A DNA stretch of 64,000 nt from BPGX01 sp035405785 (GTDB lineage Bacteria; Bacteroidota; Bacteroidia; B-17B0; Aurantibacillaceae): contig DAONJS010000007.1 in assembly GCA_035405785.1 (NCBI GenBank), positions 1 to 64,000 on the forward strand. The letters are read 5' to 3'. Shown piece after piece: positions 54,562 through 64,000 of the stretch (positions within the stretch are counted from its first letter, which is position 1; every line of letters starts with the position of its first letter). A program made the translations under genes and the position numbers. The notes beneath the pieces were generated by a model. The model was not told the DNA's origin. It saw only the letters and a list, made by a program, of their open reading frames with translations, and made no database searches.

Positions 54562-55608
54562 ATGGCCAGTATGTTTAAAAATCCAAATCCAACGCCGCTT
54601 TCAGAAATAGGTGAGTTTGGTTTAATTGAACACATTCAAAAAAATGTCAAACATTTTCATCCTCAAACAATAAAAGGCATTGGAGATGATGCTGCAGTTA
54701 TTGAAAAAGATGATAAAAATTACACACTATTAAGCACCGATATTCTTATTCACGGTATTCATTTTGATTTAACTTACACACCACTGAAACATCTTGGCTA
54801 TAAATCTGTGATTGTTAATTTAAGTGATATTTATGCAATGAATGGTTTTCCAAAACAAATTTTAGTAAGCATTGCTGTATCTAATAGATTTTCATTAGAA
54901 GATATTGAAGAAATATATAACGGTATTTTATTGGCTTGCAATACTTACAAAGTTGACCTTGTAGGTGGTGATACTTCTGCTATTCATCAAGGATTGGTAA
55001 TAAGTGTAACTGCTATTGGTGAAGTAGAAAAAGAAAAGATTGTTTATAGAAACGGTGCAAAAGAAAAAGATTTGATTGTTGTTACGGGAGATTTAGGTGG
55101 TGCTTTTATGGGACTAAAAGTTTTAGAAAGAGAAAAAAGTGTATTTCTTGAACATCCAACTGTTCAGCCCGATTTAGAAGGTAACGATTACATTTTAGAG
55201 AGACAATTAAAGCCCGAAGCAAGAAAAGATGTGATTGAAGAATTAAGACAACTCAATATTCAACCAACTTCAATGATTGATATAAGCGATGGTTTAGCAT
55301 CTGAAATTATTCACATTTGCAAACAATCTGATAAGGGTTGTGAAATATATGAAGATAAAATTCCTATTGATCCAATGACTTATCAACGAGCCCTTGATTT
55401 TAATTTAGACCCCACTACTTGTGCAATGAATGGCGGTGAGGACTATGAATTGCTTTTTACAATTCCATTAAGTGATTATGACAATATTAAAAATCTTCCA
55501 AACTATACAATAATTGGACATATTACAGAACCATCAAAAAAATATAATCTAATTTCTAAATCTGGAACTGTTCATCCTATCACTGCACAAGGTTGGAAAC
55601 ACTTTTAA
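54562..55608 (+). CDS. thiL: Thiamine-monophosphate kinase
   Basis: This 348-residue enzyme makes thiamine diphosphate from thiamine monophosphate, the last step of the pathway. The motifs are GIGDDAAVI, STDILIHGIHFD, VGGDTSAIHQG, VTGDLGGAF and MIDISDGLASE, in the order and spacing of the AIRS/ThiL fold. TPP made here serves the transketolase and E1 dehydrogenase in the same window. The next gene starts 2 bases after its stop. No other thiamine genes are near it. Confidence 0.94.
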   Translation: MASMFKNPNPTPLSEIGEFGLIEHIQKNVKHFHPQTIKGIGDDAAVIEKDDKNYTLLSTDILIHGIHFDLTYTPLKHLGYKSVIVNLSDIYAMNGFPKQILVSIAVSNRFSLEDIEEIYNGILLACNTYKVDLVGGDTSAIHQGLVISVTAIGEVEKEKIVYRNGAKEKDLIVVTGDLGGAFMGLKVLEREKSVFLEHPTVQPDLEGNDYILERQLKPEARKDVIEELRQLNIQPTSMIDISDGLASEIIHICKQSDKGCEIYEDKIPIDPMTYQRALDFNLDPTTCAMNGGEDYELLFTIPLSDYDNIKNLPNYTIIGHITEPSKKYNLISKSGTVHPITAQGWKHF

Positions 55609-55610
55609 TT

Positions 55611-57029
55611 ATGCACCTCAAAGAAAAACTTTCAAAAGGACAAATTTTAGAAAATGTCAAATTTATTGATATTTCTGCAGAAGGTTTGGGCATTGGAAGA
55701 ACCTCTGATAATATTGTTGTTTTTGCTGAAAAATTAGTGCCTGGTGATATAGCTAATGTCAAAATTATTAAAATTAAAGGAAGTTATATACTTGCACAAC
55801 CAGTTGAAATTATTCAACCCTCTGAACACAGAACGCAATCATTTTGTAAACATTTTGGATATTGTGGTGGATGTAAATGGCAACATTTAGATTACAATGC
55901 ACAACTTCTATTTAAGAAAAAATTTATTTCAGACGCCCTAACAAGAATTGGAAATTTAGAATTTTCTACTATTAATGAACCTCTGCCAAGCCCACAAACC
56001 AAGCATTATAGAAACAAATTAGAATTTACTTTTTCTACTAAACGATGGATTGAACCTGAATTTTTTTCAAAAGAAAATTCTCAACAATTACCTGCTCTGG
56101 GTTTTCATATTTCTAATGCTTATGACAAAGTTATTGATATACAAGAATGTTTTTTACAACACAATAATTCCAATCTGATTAGAAATTTTATTCGTGAATA
56201 TGCATTGAAAAATAATATACCATTTTTTGATATAAAAAATCATACAGGATTATTAAGAACACTCATTATTCGCAATACAACATTAAATCAATGGATGGTT
56301 ATTTTAGGTGTATATGAATTAAATGAATCACTTATATTTCCATTGTTAGATGCTGTGTATCAAAATTTTCCATTTATTACTTCTTTGCAGTATGCACATT
56401 TACCAATGGCTAATGATAGTTTATTAAATGCAAAATTATATTTATACAAAGGTGAAAATTATATTGTTGAACAACTGGGTCATTTGAAATTTAAAATCAG
56501 TGCAACATCTTTTTTTCAAACCAATTCACTACAAGCACATAGAATGTACGATGCTATTCAGCAATATGCTCAATTATCAGGAAATGAAATTGTTTATGAT
56601 TTGTATTGTGGCACTGGAACAATTAGTTTGTATGTAGCCCATCAATCTAAAAAAGTGGTTGGTATTGATTATGTAAAAGATGCAATTGAAGATGCAAAAG
56701 ACAATGCAAAATTTAATGGCATTGACAACACAGAGTTTTTTGCAGGTGATATTAAAAATGTGCTTACAAAAGAGTTTATTAATATAAATGGAAAGCCCGA
56801 TGTGATTATCACAGACCCACCTCGTGCAGGAATGCATAAAGATGTTATTCAGCAAATTCGGGAAATTTTACCGAAAAGAATTGTATATGTAAGTTGCAGT
56901 CCGCCTTCGCAGGCAAGGGATTTAACTTATTTATCAGATTTATATACAATTACAAATATTCAGCCGGTAGATATGTTTCCACACACTACACACGCAGAAA
57001 ATATAGTGATTTTAGAAAGAAAAGCATAA
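55611..57029 (+). CDS. rlmD: 23S rRNA (uracil-1939-C5)-methyltransferase RlmD/RumA family
   Basis: This 472-residue SAM-dependent RNA methyltransferase has a TRAM domain (about 10-65), the iron-sulfur cysteine cluster CKHFGYCGGC, the SAM-binding LYCGTGTISLYVA, TDPPRAGMHKDV, and the catalytic cysteine in YVSCSPPSQARDL. Members of this family modify 23S rRNA U1939, U747 or tRNA U54; the exact site is not decided by sequence. The ATG at 55611 is chosen because the longer frame overlaps the end of thiL. Confidence 0.88.
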   Translation: MHLKEKLSKGQILENVKFIDISAEGLGIGRTSDNIVVFAEKLVPGDIANVKIIKIKGSYILAQPVEIIQPSEHRTQSFCKHFGYCGGCKWQHLDYNAQLLFKKKFISDALTRIGNLEFSTINEPLPSPQTKHYRNKLEFTFSTKRWIEPEFFSKENSQQLPALGFHISNAYDKVIDIQECFLQHNNSNLIRNFIREYALKNNIPFFDIKNHTGLLRTLIIRNTTLNQWMVILGVYELNESLIFPLLDAVYQNFPFITSLQYAHLPMANDSLLNAKLYLYKGENYIVEQLGHLKFKISATSFFQTNSLQAHRMYDAIQQYAQLSGNEIVYDLYCGTGTISLYVAHQSKKVVGIDYVKDAIEDAKDNAKFNGIDNTEFFAGDIKNVLTKEFININGKPDVIITDPPRAGMHKDVIQQIREILPKRIVYVSCSPPSQARDLTYLSDLYTITNIQPVDMFPHTTHAENIVILERKA

Positions 57030-57122
57030 GTGTAAAATTGTTTTTCAAAAGTAGAGATTTATTTTTTTACACTCTTTAATAAACTTAGAAAGTAAAAATT
57101 TGTATTTTTAAAAAGATAATCA

Positions 57123-58373
57123 TTAAACCTTGCTTAAATCTAATTTCATTAACTCTTTATTTGAACGAAATATCAAATAAACAATCAAAATAGTCATACT
57201 TCCGCCAAATATTATAGAAGCCGTTAAGCCCATTAACCTTGCAGCTAAACCAGATTCAAATGCTCCTATTTCATTACTTGAACCTATAAAAATGCCGTTG
57301 ATGGCTGTTACTCTGCCACGCAAATGATCTGGGGTGTATAACTGCAAAATACTATGTCTTATTACTACACTCACACTATCAAACACTCCTGTTAAAAATA
57401 ACATCCAGAATGCTATCCAATAATTTCTTGAAATTCCAAACAATATCGTAAATACACCAAATAATGCTACGGAATACATTAATACTTTGCCCGCATTTTT
57501 TGTTGGTAAATAAAAAGATAACAATAATGACATTACCAGTGCTCCAATAGCAGGCGATGTTCTTAGTAATCCATAATATTCTGGTCCTAAATGTAAAATT
57601 TTATCTGTAAATGCAGGTATAATAGCACTTACGCCGCCAAACAATACAGCAAATAAATCTAATGTAATAGCACCAAATAAAATTTTTGATTGTTTGACAA
57701 ATGTAATGCCTTCTTTAATGCTCTCTAATAAATTATTAGATGATGTGTTTTGTTGTTCAATTTTTTTTCCTTTGTGTTTAATTATCAATAAGCACATAAT
57801 GCTTGCTGAATATAAAAAAGCCACAGTAATATAATTCAATAATGCACCATTTGTTTTCCATGAATAAATAAATCCTGAAAAGACGGGTCCTAAAATAGCA
57901 CCCAAATGCCACGCTCCACTATTCAATGACGCAGAATAAGTATATAACTCTCGCGGTAAAATTTCTGTCAAAAAAGGTTGCATTGCTGCCGCCATAAACG
58001 CTCTATTAATTCCAAATATCACTACAACAAAATACAATACCCACATTGGTTTGTTGTGAAAAAATAAAAAAGTTTTTTCTGTAAACAGCACTAAAAATAA
58101 GGCAGTTATCAAAAGTGTAATGGCACCTAAATAAATGATTAACTTTCTATTCACTTTATCGGCTAAATAACCAGAATAAAATGAAACTAAAATAAATGGA
58201 ATGGCTTCTGCTAATCCTATTAAACCTAACATCAATTCGTCTTTTGTATACTCATAATAAATTTGCAAACTAATAGTACTCATTTGCATTTGAATACCTA
58301 ATGTCAAAAATAATCTCAATAAAACAAAACTCACAAAATCCTTATTGCTCAATAATCTTCTAATGGGTGTCAT
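57123..58373 (-). CDS. MFS transporter of the EntS/DHA3 type
   Basis: This 416-residue protein has twelve membrane helices and the MFS signature loop YSGYLADKVNRKLIIYLG between TM2 and TM3. The N-terminus (LSNKDFVSFVLLRLF) and mid-protein HLGAILGPVFSGFIYSW and TPDHLRGRVTAI stretches are typical of the family of exporters that includes EntS and many drug or lipid exporters. The substrate is unknown. It is transcribed alone and converges on rlmD. Confidence 0.85.
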   Translation of the reverse strand: MTPIRRLLSNKDFVSFVLLRLFLTLGIQMQMSTISLQIYYEYTKDELMLGLIGLAEAIPFILVSFYSGYLADKVNRKLIIYLGAITLLITALFLVLFTEKTFLFFHNKPMWVLYFVVVIFGINRAFMAAAMQPFLTEILPRELYTYSASLNSGAWHLGAILGPVFSGFIYSWKTNGALLNYITVAFLYSASIMCLLIIKHKGKKIEQQNTSSNNLLESIKEGITFVKQSKILFGAITLDLFAVLFGGVSAIIPAFTDKILHLGPEYYGLLRTSPAIGALVMSLLLSFYLPTKNAGKVLMYSVALFGVFTILFGISRNYWIAFWMLFLTGVFDSVSVVIRHSILQLYTPDHLRGRVTAINGIFIGSSNEIGAFESGLAARLMGLTASIIFGGSMTILIVYLIFRSNKELMKLDLSKV

Positions 58374-58453
58374 ATTCTATAAAAAATTCGCTTCAAATGT
58401 GAGAAAAAAATAATTATCGTTTATTTATACCTACAAATAAAGATTTAATTTAC

Positions 58454-58461
58454 TACTTTTG
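58454..58461 (+). promoter_or_regulatory. -7 box that decides the SurA-like start
   Basis: TACTTTTG matches TAnnTTTG exactly and lies 18 bases before the ATG at 58480. A TTG start at 58459 would lie inside this box. Confidence 0.55.
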
Positions 58462-58479
58462 CCCATTATATTTTTTGTG

Positions 58480-59814
58480 ATGAAGAAATTTTTTGGAATA
58501 CTAATTTTTGCTTTTACATCAGTACTAAATGCTCAAGTATTATTGGATAAAGTAGTGGCTATAGTTGGAAAACATCCTGTTTTATTATCGGAAGTTGAAA
58601 TGGCATATAAAGAAAAATTATCAGAGGATTCTTCTGCAAGTAAATGTTCTGTTTTAGAAGAATTAATGTTTCAAAAATTATTATTGGTTCAGGCAGAAAA
58701 AGATAGTGTTACTGTAACAGATAACGAAGTAGATGCTGAAATTGGAAGAAGATTGGCGTATTATATCAATATGTTTGGAAGTCAGGAAAAATTTGAAGAA
58801 TTCTATGGCAAAAAAGTGAATGTTTTCAAAGATGAAGTAAGACCAAATGTAAAAGACCAACTCATTATTCAAAAAATGCAACAAAAAATTTCAGGAGATA
58901 TTAAAATTTCGCCAACAGAAGTAAAACTATTTTACGAAAGTATTCCAAAGGATAGTTTGCCTTTAATTCCCACAGAATACGAATGGTCGCAAATAGTTAT
59001 TCAACCAAAAGTTTCCGATGAAGCAAAAAAATTAGCACGCGAACAATTAGAAAGTTATAGAAAAAGAGTGATAAACGGTGAAAGTATGAGTGTTCTTGCG
59101 GCATTGTATAGCGAAGATCCTGGGTCATCTAAAAATGGCGGAAGATATGATAATGTGGCTCGTGGAATGATGGTGCCCGAATTTGAAGCAGTAGCATTTA
59201 GATTAAAACCTGGTGAAGTTTCGGAGATATTTGAAACACCTTATGGTTATCATTTTATTCAAGTGATTGCAAGGAAAGGAGAACTTGTAGATTTAAGACA
59301 TATTCTAGTCATTCCAAAAATTCAGAATAAAGATATTTTTAAAGCAAAACAAAAAGCAGATAGCATATATGAAGCATTACAATCAGGAAGTATAACTTTT
59401 GAAAAAGCCGCTCAACTTTTTAGTGATGATAAAGATACAAAACAAAATAACGGAACAATGATAAATCCCGCTACTGCATCTGTAAAATGGGAAGTAGAAG
59501 ACCTTGCAAGATTAGATCAAAATTTAGTTGTAACTTTTGAAAAAATGAACAAAAACGAAATTTCAAAACCAATGCAATTTATAGCAGATAATAAGCCCGC
59601 ATACAGAATTGTCAAATTAAATAATATAACTCCGCCGCACAGAGCCAATTTACAAGATGATTATCAAAAGTTAGCACAATTAGCACAATTAGAAAAACAA
59701 AAAAAACTAATCAAAAAATGGATAGCACAAAAAAGCCAATCAACTTACATTAAAGTAGATAAAGAAATATATAATTGTAATTTTTCTAACTATTGGAAAA
59801 TTCCAAATAACTAA
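58480..59814 (+). CDS. SurA-like periplasmic peptidyl-prolyl isomerase
   Basis: This 444-residue exported chaperone has a signal peptide (MKKFFGILIFAFTSVLNAQ), a SurA-N-like helical domain (about 20-165; DKVVAIVGKHPVLLSEVEM), then two parvulin (PpiC) domains, the first containing YSEDPGSSKNGGRY and TPYGYHFIQVI and the second beginning LRHILVIPK. It folds and escorts outer-membrane proteins through the periplasm. The -7 box upstream fixes the start. The moxR gene follows 9 bases after its stop. Confidence 0.9.
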   Translation: MKKFFGILIFAFTSVLNAQVLLDKVVAIVGKHPVLLSEVEMAYKEKLSEDSSASKCSVLEELMFQKLLLVQAEKDSVTVTDNEVDAEIGRRLAYYINMFGSQEKFEEFYGKKVNVFKDEVRPNVKDQLIIQKMQQKISGDIKISPTEVKLFYESIPKDSLPLIPTEYEWSQIVIQPKVSDEAKKLAREQLESYRKRVINGESMSVLAALYSEDPGSSKNGGRYDNVARGMMVPEFEAVAFRLKPGEVSEIFETPYGYHFIQVIARKGELVDLRHILVIPKIQNKDIFKAKQKADSIYEALQSGSITFEKAAQLFSDDKDTKQNNGTMINPATASVKWEVEDLARLDQNLVVTFEKMNKNEISKPMQFIADNKPAYRIVKLNNITPPHRANLQDDYQKLAQLAQLEKQKKLIKKWIAQKSQSTYIKVDKEIYNCNFSNYWKIPNN

Positions 59815-59823
59815 AACAAAATT

Positions 59824-60792
59824 ATGACACCCATTTCAGAAAAAGATTTAGCGATACAATTACACAATGATTATCAAACCCTGAAAAAAGAACTTGCAAA
59901 GGTAATTGTTGGTCAGGATGAAGTTATTAAAGAAACAATTATTTCCATTTTTTCAAAAGGGCATTGCTTGCTTATTGGCGTTCCTGGTTTAGCAAAAACA
60001 TTACTTGTAAAAACAATTGCAGATGCATTAGGATTGCAATTTAGCCGTATTCAATTTACTCCTGACTTAATGCCAAGCGATATTTTAGGTTCTGAAATTT
60101 TAAATGAACAAAAACAATTTCAATTTATTAAAGGTCCTATCTTTGCAAATATTATACTCGCTGACGAAATAAATCGTACACCGCCTAAAACACAATCTGC
60201 TCTATTGGAAGCAATGCAAGAACAACAAGTTACAGTGGCTGGAAAATTATATCCATTGCCACAGCCATTTTTTGTTTTAGCCACTCAAAATCCTATTGAA
60301 CAAGAAGGAACATATCCATTACCCGAAGCCCAGTTAGATAGATTTATGTTCAGTATTCAATTAGATTATCCGAAATTTGAAGAAGAAGTACAAATTGTAA
60401 AACAAACTACTACTAATCAACAAGCAAGAGTTTCCAAAATTTTTTCTGAACAACAAATTATACAATATCAGGAACTTGTTCGTAAAGTACCTGTAACAGA
60501 TTTTGTTGTTGAGTATGCAGTAAAATTGGTTCAACAAACAAGAGATAAGTCTAATAACATAACTAAAAACTGGATAGAGTGGGGAGCAGGTCCAAGAGCA
60601 TCACAGTACTTAATTATTGGTGCTAAATGTCATGCACTATTGAATGGTAAATTCAGTCCAGATAGAGAAGATGTAAACGCTGTGGCAAATGCTGTATTAC
60701 AACATAGAATTGTATTGAATTACAAAGCAGAAGCAGAAAGTATTAAGCCCAAAGAAATAATTCAACAACTTATTGATTCAATAAAGTTATAA
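59824..60792 (+). CDS. MoxR-family AAA+ ATPase
   Basis: This 322-residue ATPase has the Walker A GVPGLAKT (52-59), Walker B LADEINR (about 112-118), sensor 1 in LATQNPIEQEG, and the C-terminal lid with WIEWGAGPRASQYL. MoxR proteins act as chaperones for cofactor insertion or complex assembly, often with VWA-domain and DUF58 proteins; none is beside it here. It lies in a run with the SurA-like gene, an acidic unknown and cmk. Confidence 0.92.
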   Translation: MTPISEKDLAIQLHNDYQTLKKELAKVIVGQDEVIKETIISIFSKGHCLLIGVPGLAKTLLVKTIADALGLQFSRIQFTPDLMPSDILGSEILNEQKQFQFIKGPIFANIILADEINRTPPKTQSALLEAMQEQQVTVAGKLYPLPQPFFVLATQNPIEQEGTYPLPEAQLDRFMFSIQLDYPKFEEEVQIVKQTTTNQQARVSKIFSEQQIIQYQELVRKVPVTDFVVEYAVKLVQQTRDKSNNITKNWIEWGAGPRASQYLIIGAKCHALLNGKFSPDREDVNAVANAVLQHRIVLNYKAEAESIKPKEIIQQLIDSIKL

Positions 60793-60838
60793 ATAAAATT
60801 TATTGAAAATACTTTAAATATAGATAAAATTTATTATT

Positions 60839-61405
60839 ATGATGATGAATGATGATTGGAAATTAGATGAAGAAGAAAAAAATGAAGCATTAAATGATGA
60901 TGATAAAGAATTTGATGATGAATTTTTATTTGACAACAAACATTTTAATACTTTAGTTGTTCATCAAAAATCTGATGAGAATGCAAATTCAAAGAAACAA
61001 GTATTAGATGTAGAAAAATTTATTGCATTATATCAAAATCCAAGCGAAAAAAATGAGTTACTTCAATGGTTAAAAGAAAATAATTACAAGACATTGTTAA
61101 TTGAACAAATTCAAGAAAATCAGGATGAAGATATCTTAACAAAATTAGTTTGTGCATATTGGGAAGCAGGATTTGATGATGAAAAGGACTTGATGATTTT
61201 TATTCCATTTTTATTATCCAATAATTTCAATTTAGTTTTAGAAGCCAATAGTGCAATAATGGGTTTAGCACGACCATTTGATGAAACAGACACACAAAAA
61301 GCCATTCAAATGATAGAAGGTGCTTATAATGATTTATCATCAGATACAATAGTTTTAATAGATGAAATTTTAGAATTATTAAAATCTAATTTATCAAACG
61401 AATAA
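60839..61405 (+). CDS. Acidic protein of unknown function between moxR and cmk
   Basis: This is a 188-residue cytoplasmic protein without signal peptide or membrane segment. The first ~55 residues are extremely acidic and probably disordered (DEEEKNEALNDDDKEFDDE). The remainder is helical and resembles alpha-helical repeats (LLQWLKENNYKTLLIEQI, DILTKLVCAYWEAGFDD, FIPFLLSNNFNLVLEANSAI). No family was recognised. It may start at any of three consecutive ATG codons. Gaps to moxR (46 bases) and cmk (9 bases) suggest one operon. Confidence 0.7.
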   Translation: MMMNDDWKLDEEEKNEALNDDDKEFDDEFLFDNKHFNTLVVHQKSDENANSKKQVLDVEKFIALYQNPSEKNELLQWLKENNYKTLLIEQIQENQDEDILTKLVCAYWEAGFDDEKDLMIFIPFLLSNNFNLVLEANSAIMGLARPFDETDTQKAIQMIEGAYNDLSSDTIVLIDEILELLKSNLSNE

Positions 61406-61414
61406 ATTTTTCTT

Positions 61415-62110
61415 GTGAAAAAAATTACTATTGCTATAGATGGCTATTCAGCAACAGGAAAAAGTACGCTTGCTAAAGGTTTAGCCAAAAAATTAAATTA
61501 TATTTATGTTGATTCAGGGGCGATGTATCGTGCTATTGCATTATATGCTATCAGAAATAATATAGCATCAAAAGATAAAATTGATATTCCTAAACTCATT
61601 CAATCATTAAAAAATTTAGATATTCAATTTAAATTTAACCCTGTAACTTATTCATCAGAGACATATTTGAATGGCGAAAATGTTGAAAAGGAAATTCGCA
61701 CACCACTCGTATCTGATGTGGTAAGTAAAATTAGCAGTATAAAAGAAGTTCGTGAGTTTTTAGCAGAAAAACAAAGAGAGTATGGCAAAAATAAAGGTAT
61801 TGTAATGGATGGTAGAGATATTGGCACTAATATATTCCCTGATGCAGAATTGAAATTATTTGTAATAACAGATTTAGATGTGAGGGTTAAAAGAAGATTA
61901 GATGAATTGCATAGCAAAGGCATTTATGCAACAGAAGATGAAGTCAAAAAAAATTTATTAGAAAGAGATTATTTAGACATTCATCGTAAAGAAAATCCAT
62001 TGATTCAGGCAAAAGATGCTATTTTATTAGATACAACAGATCTTGATAGAGATCAACAATTAGAATATGTATTGAAATTGATAAATGATTTAAAACTATT
62101 GAAAGATTAG
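61415..62110 (+). CDS. cmk: Cytidylate kinase
   Basis: This 231-residue enzyme phosphorylates CMP and dCMP. It has the P-loop GYSATGKST (10-18), the substrate motif VDSGAMYRAIALYA, MDGRDIGTNIFPDAELK, and the lid with LHSKGIYATEDEV and LLERDYLD. The start is GTG, 9 bases after the unknown acidic gene. The downstream gap of 202 bases holds no gene; an AATTCAT/ATGAATT inverted repeat lies there. Confidence 0.94.
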   Translation: MKKITIAIDGYSATGKSTLAKGLAKKLNYIYVDSGAMYRAIALYAIRNNIASKDKIDIPKLIQSLKNLDIQFKFNPVTYSSETYLNGENVEKEIRTPLVSDVVSKISSIKEVREFLAEKQREYGKNKGIVMDGRDIGTNIFPDAELKLFVITDLDVRVKRRLDELHSKGIYATEDEVKKNLLERDYLDIHRKENPLIQAKDAILLDTTDLDRDQQLEYVLKLINDLKLLKD

Positions 62111-62312
62111 TTTTGATTTAATAGATTAGTAGAATTTTGTGTTTTTTTCGTAGTTTAAATTTTCACAACAAAAGTAGGTAGAAGTAAAAAATTTCATTTT
62201 CTTTGAAAAAACAATGATTTTCTAATTCATAATAAATGAATTATATTTACCAAAATTATACTTTTACATAAACCATTTTATCCTTAAATTGCTCGCCAAT
62301 AAAAAATAAAAA

Positions 62313-64000
62313 ATGTCTGATACAATAATGTTTGTAAAAACTAAAATACCAGTTGAAACACTTGTAAAAGCATATCGTTTAATGTATACTGCCAAAACAA
62401 TGGCGGATGTTTATGAGCAAAAAAAAGATATTGCTTCTAAATATGTGCATGCTACATCTCGTGGACACGAAGCCATTCAAATAGCCACAGGAATGCAATT
62501 GTTGCCATGTGATTATGCTTTTCCATATTATCGTGATGATGCTATGCTTTTAGCAATTGGACTTTCACCTTATGAGTTAATGCTTCAATTGCTTGCTAAA
62601 AAAGACGATCCTTTTTCTGGTGGAAGAACTTATTATTCTCATCCATCATTAAGAAGAGATGATTTTCCTAAAATCCCTCATCAAAGTAGTGCTACTGGAA
62701 TGCAAGCCATTCCTGCAACTGGTGTGGCAATGGGTTTTTGGTATCAGGAAAAACAAGGAATTTCAAATGAATATGAAGGTCAAAAGCCAATAGTAGTTTG
62801 CTCATTAGGCGATGGAAGTTGCACAGAAGGTGAAGTTTCCGAAGCGTTTCAAATGGCAGTATTAAAAAAACTTCCGATTTTGTATTTAGTTCAGGATAAT
62901 GGATGGGATATTTCTGCTTCTGCTGATGAAGTGAGGGCACAAGATATTTCTGAATATGTGAAAGGATTAAATGGTCTTGAAACCAAAAAAATTGATGGCA
63001 CTGATTTTATATTATCATACAATACATTAAAAGAATGTATTCAAACAATAAGAACAGAAAGGCGTCCAATGCTCATTCATGCCAAAGTACCTTTATTAAA
63101 TCATCACACATCCGGAATAAGAAAAGAATGGTATAGAGATGATTTAGAAGAAGCACAAAAAAAAGATCCATTGCCAAAATTAAGAAAACAATTGATTATT
63201 CATGGCGTAGATGAAAAAGAAATTTTAGAAATTGAACAATCAATAGAACAACAAGTTTGGAATGATTTTAATAAAGCACTTGAAGCGCCAGATCCTACAC
63301 CTGAAGATGCGACAACTCATATTTTTGCACCAACACCTATTACAGAAGAAAAAGGTGAAAGAGAACCAAAAGGCAAGCAAAAAGTAGTAATGGTAGATTG
63401 TGCATTATTTGCTATTCGTGAGTTGATGGAAAAACATCAAGAATGCTTATTGTATGGACAAGATGTGGGAAAAAGGTTAGGCGGTGTATTTCGTGAAGCC
63501 GCTACATTAGCACAAAAATTTGGTGATCACAGAGTATTTAATACACCTATTCAGGAAGCATTTATTGTGGGTTCTACAGTTGGTATGAGTGCAGTAGGTT
63601 TGAAGCCAATTGTGGAAGTACAATTTGCGGATTATATATGGCCGGGCTTAAATCAATTATTCACAGAAGTTAGCAGATCATATTATTTAAGTAATGGCAA
63701 ATGGCCAGTAAGTATGATTTTAAGAGTGCCAATTGGTGCTTATGGAAGTGGTGGTCCTTATCATAGCAGTAGTGTAGAGAGTGTTCTTACAAATATCAAA
63801 GGAATAAAGATTGCGTATCCAAGCAATGCCGCTGATTTGAAAGGATTATTAAAATCCGCTTATTATGATCCTAATCCTTGTGTTATTCTTGAACACAAAG
63901 GTTTGTATTGGAGTAAAGTAAAAGGTACCGAAGATGCTAAAACTATTGAGCCCGATGAAAATTATGTTATTCCATTTGGAAAAGCTCGTTTTGTTCAATA
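62313..64000 (+). CDS. 2-oxoacid dehydrogenase E1, fused alpha and beta subunits (cut by window end)
   Basis: The frame is open from the ATG at 62313 to the end of the window, 562 codons so far, without a stop. The first ~340 residues are an E1 alpha subunit with SRGHEAIQIATG, the TPP motif CSLGDGSCTEGEVSEAF ... LVQDNGWDI. From about residue 360 a beta subunit begins (VDCALFAIRELM, GVFREAATLAQKFGDHRVFNTPIQEAFIVG, VQFADYIWPGLNQ). Fused E1 alpha/beta enzymes of the branched-chain 2-oxoacid type are common in Bacteroidota; the full protein should be ~650-700 residues. Branched-chain versus pyruvate substrate is not decided here. Confidence 0.88.
   Translation, partial: MSDTIMFVKTKIPVETLVKAYRLMYTAKTMADVYEQKKDIASKYVHATSRGHEAIQIATGMQLLPCDYAFPYYRDDAMLLAIGLSPYELMLQLLAKKDDPFSGGRTYYSHPSLRRDDFPKIPHQSSATGMQAIPATGVAMGFWYQEKQGISNEYEGQKPIVVCSLGDGSCTEGEVSEAFQMAVLKKLPILYLVQDNGWDISASADEVRAQDISEYVKGLNGLETKKIDGTDFILSYNTLKECIQTIRTERRPMLIHAKVPLLNHHTSGIRKEWYRDDLEEAQKKDPLPKLRKQLIIHGVDEKEILEIEQSIEQQVWNDFNKALEAPDPTPEDATTHIFAPTPITEEKGEREPKGKQKVVMVDCALFAIRELMEKHQECLLYGQDVGKRLGGVFREAATLAQKFGDHRVFNTPIQEAFIVGSTVGMSAVGLKPIVEVQFADYIWPGLNQLFTEVSRSYYLSNGKWPVSMILRVPIGAYGSGGPYHSSSVESVLTNIKGIKIAYPSNAADLKGLLKSAYYDPNPCVILEHKGLYWSKVKGTEDAKTIEPDENYVIPFGKARFVQ

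Overview
This 64 kb window is chromosomal DNA of an AT-rich member of the phylum Bacteroidota. The evidence is the gene set: type IX secretion (T9SS) components and cargo with type A sorting domains, a PorP/SprF-type protein paired with an OmpA-like protein, DUF3109 and DUF983 proteins, a SiaB/SiaC pair, and many copies of the Bacteroidota -7 promoter box (TAnnTTTG) 4-25 bases before start codons, with almost no Shine-Dalgarno sequences. Genus cannot be decided from sequence alone. No phage, integrase, transposase, CRISPR array, tRNA or rRNA was seen.

Layout. 0-5.6 kb (minus): a PorP/SprF-like protein, a TPR/PD40/OmpA protein and a large CotH/lamin-tail surface protein. 5.7-10.9 kb (plus): a lipoprotein, a YbeY-PLP lyase fusion ORF, rlmN, a polyprenyl diphosphate synthase and a DUF3109 protein. 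11-16.5 kb: a barrel-like protein, an orphan transketolase C-terminal subunit, a tiny exported repeat protein, a secreted M14 carboxypeptidase and a SPOR-like protein. 16.7-19.7 kb (minus): a compact KASIII-ACP-KASIII-SDR acyl pathway, divergent from a TMTC-like membrane glycosyltransferase. 21.8-23.6 kb: tryptophanase and DUF983. 23.7-30.3 kb (minus): a TetR-TolC-MFP-RND efflux operon. 30.3-33.5 kb (minus): birA, a lipoprotein and the SiaB-SiaC phospho-switch pair. 33.5-40.6 kb (minus): an M28 peptidase and nuoJKLMN. 41-47.8 kb (plus): five surface, secreted or lipoprotein genes. 48.3-54.1 kb (minus): a three-gene SMC condensin operon of the MukBEF/MksBEF/JetABC class. 54.6-64 kb: thiL, rlmD, an MFS transporter, a SurA-like isomerase, MoxR, an unknown acidic protein, cmk, and a fused E1 alpha/beta 2-oxoacid dehydrogenase cut by the window end.

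The most unusual aspects are two. First, the larger gaps between genes contain a repeat landscape: tracts that keep a 7-bp period across changing sequence, twin-hairpin REP-like elements, CGTCATTGCGAG-type repeats, C-rich/G-rich palindromes, and a ~150 bp element that extends the 5' end of the M28 peptidase ORF. A ~90 bp promoter block is duplicated in front of two surface-protein operons. Second, the SMC condensin operon has no JetD/MksG nuclease beside it and is bracketed and interrupted by these repeats. Other points worth checking are the YbeY-lyase fusion, the small KASIII cluster and the SiaBC pair without its usual partners.
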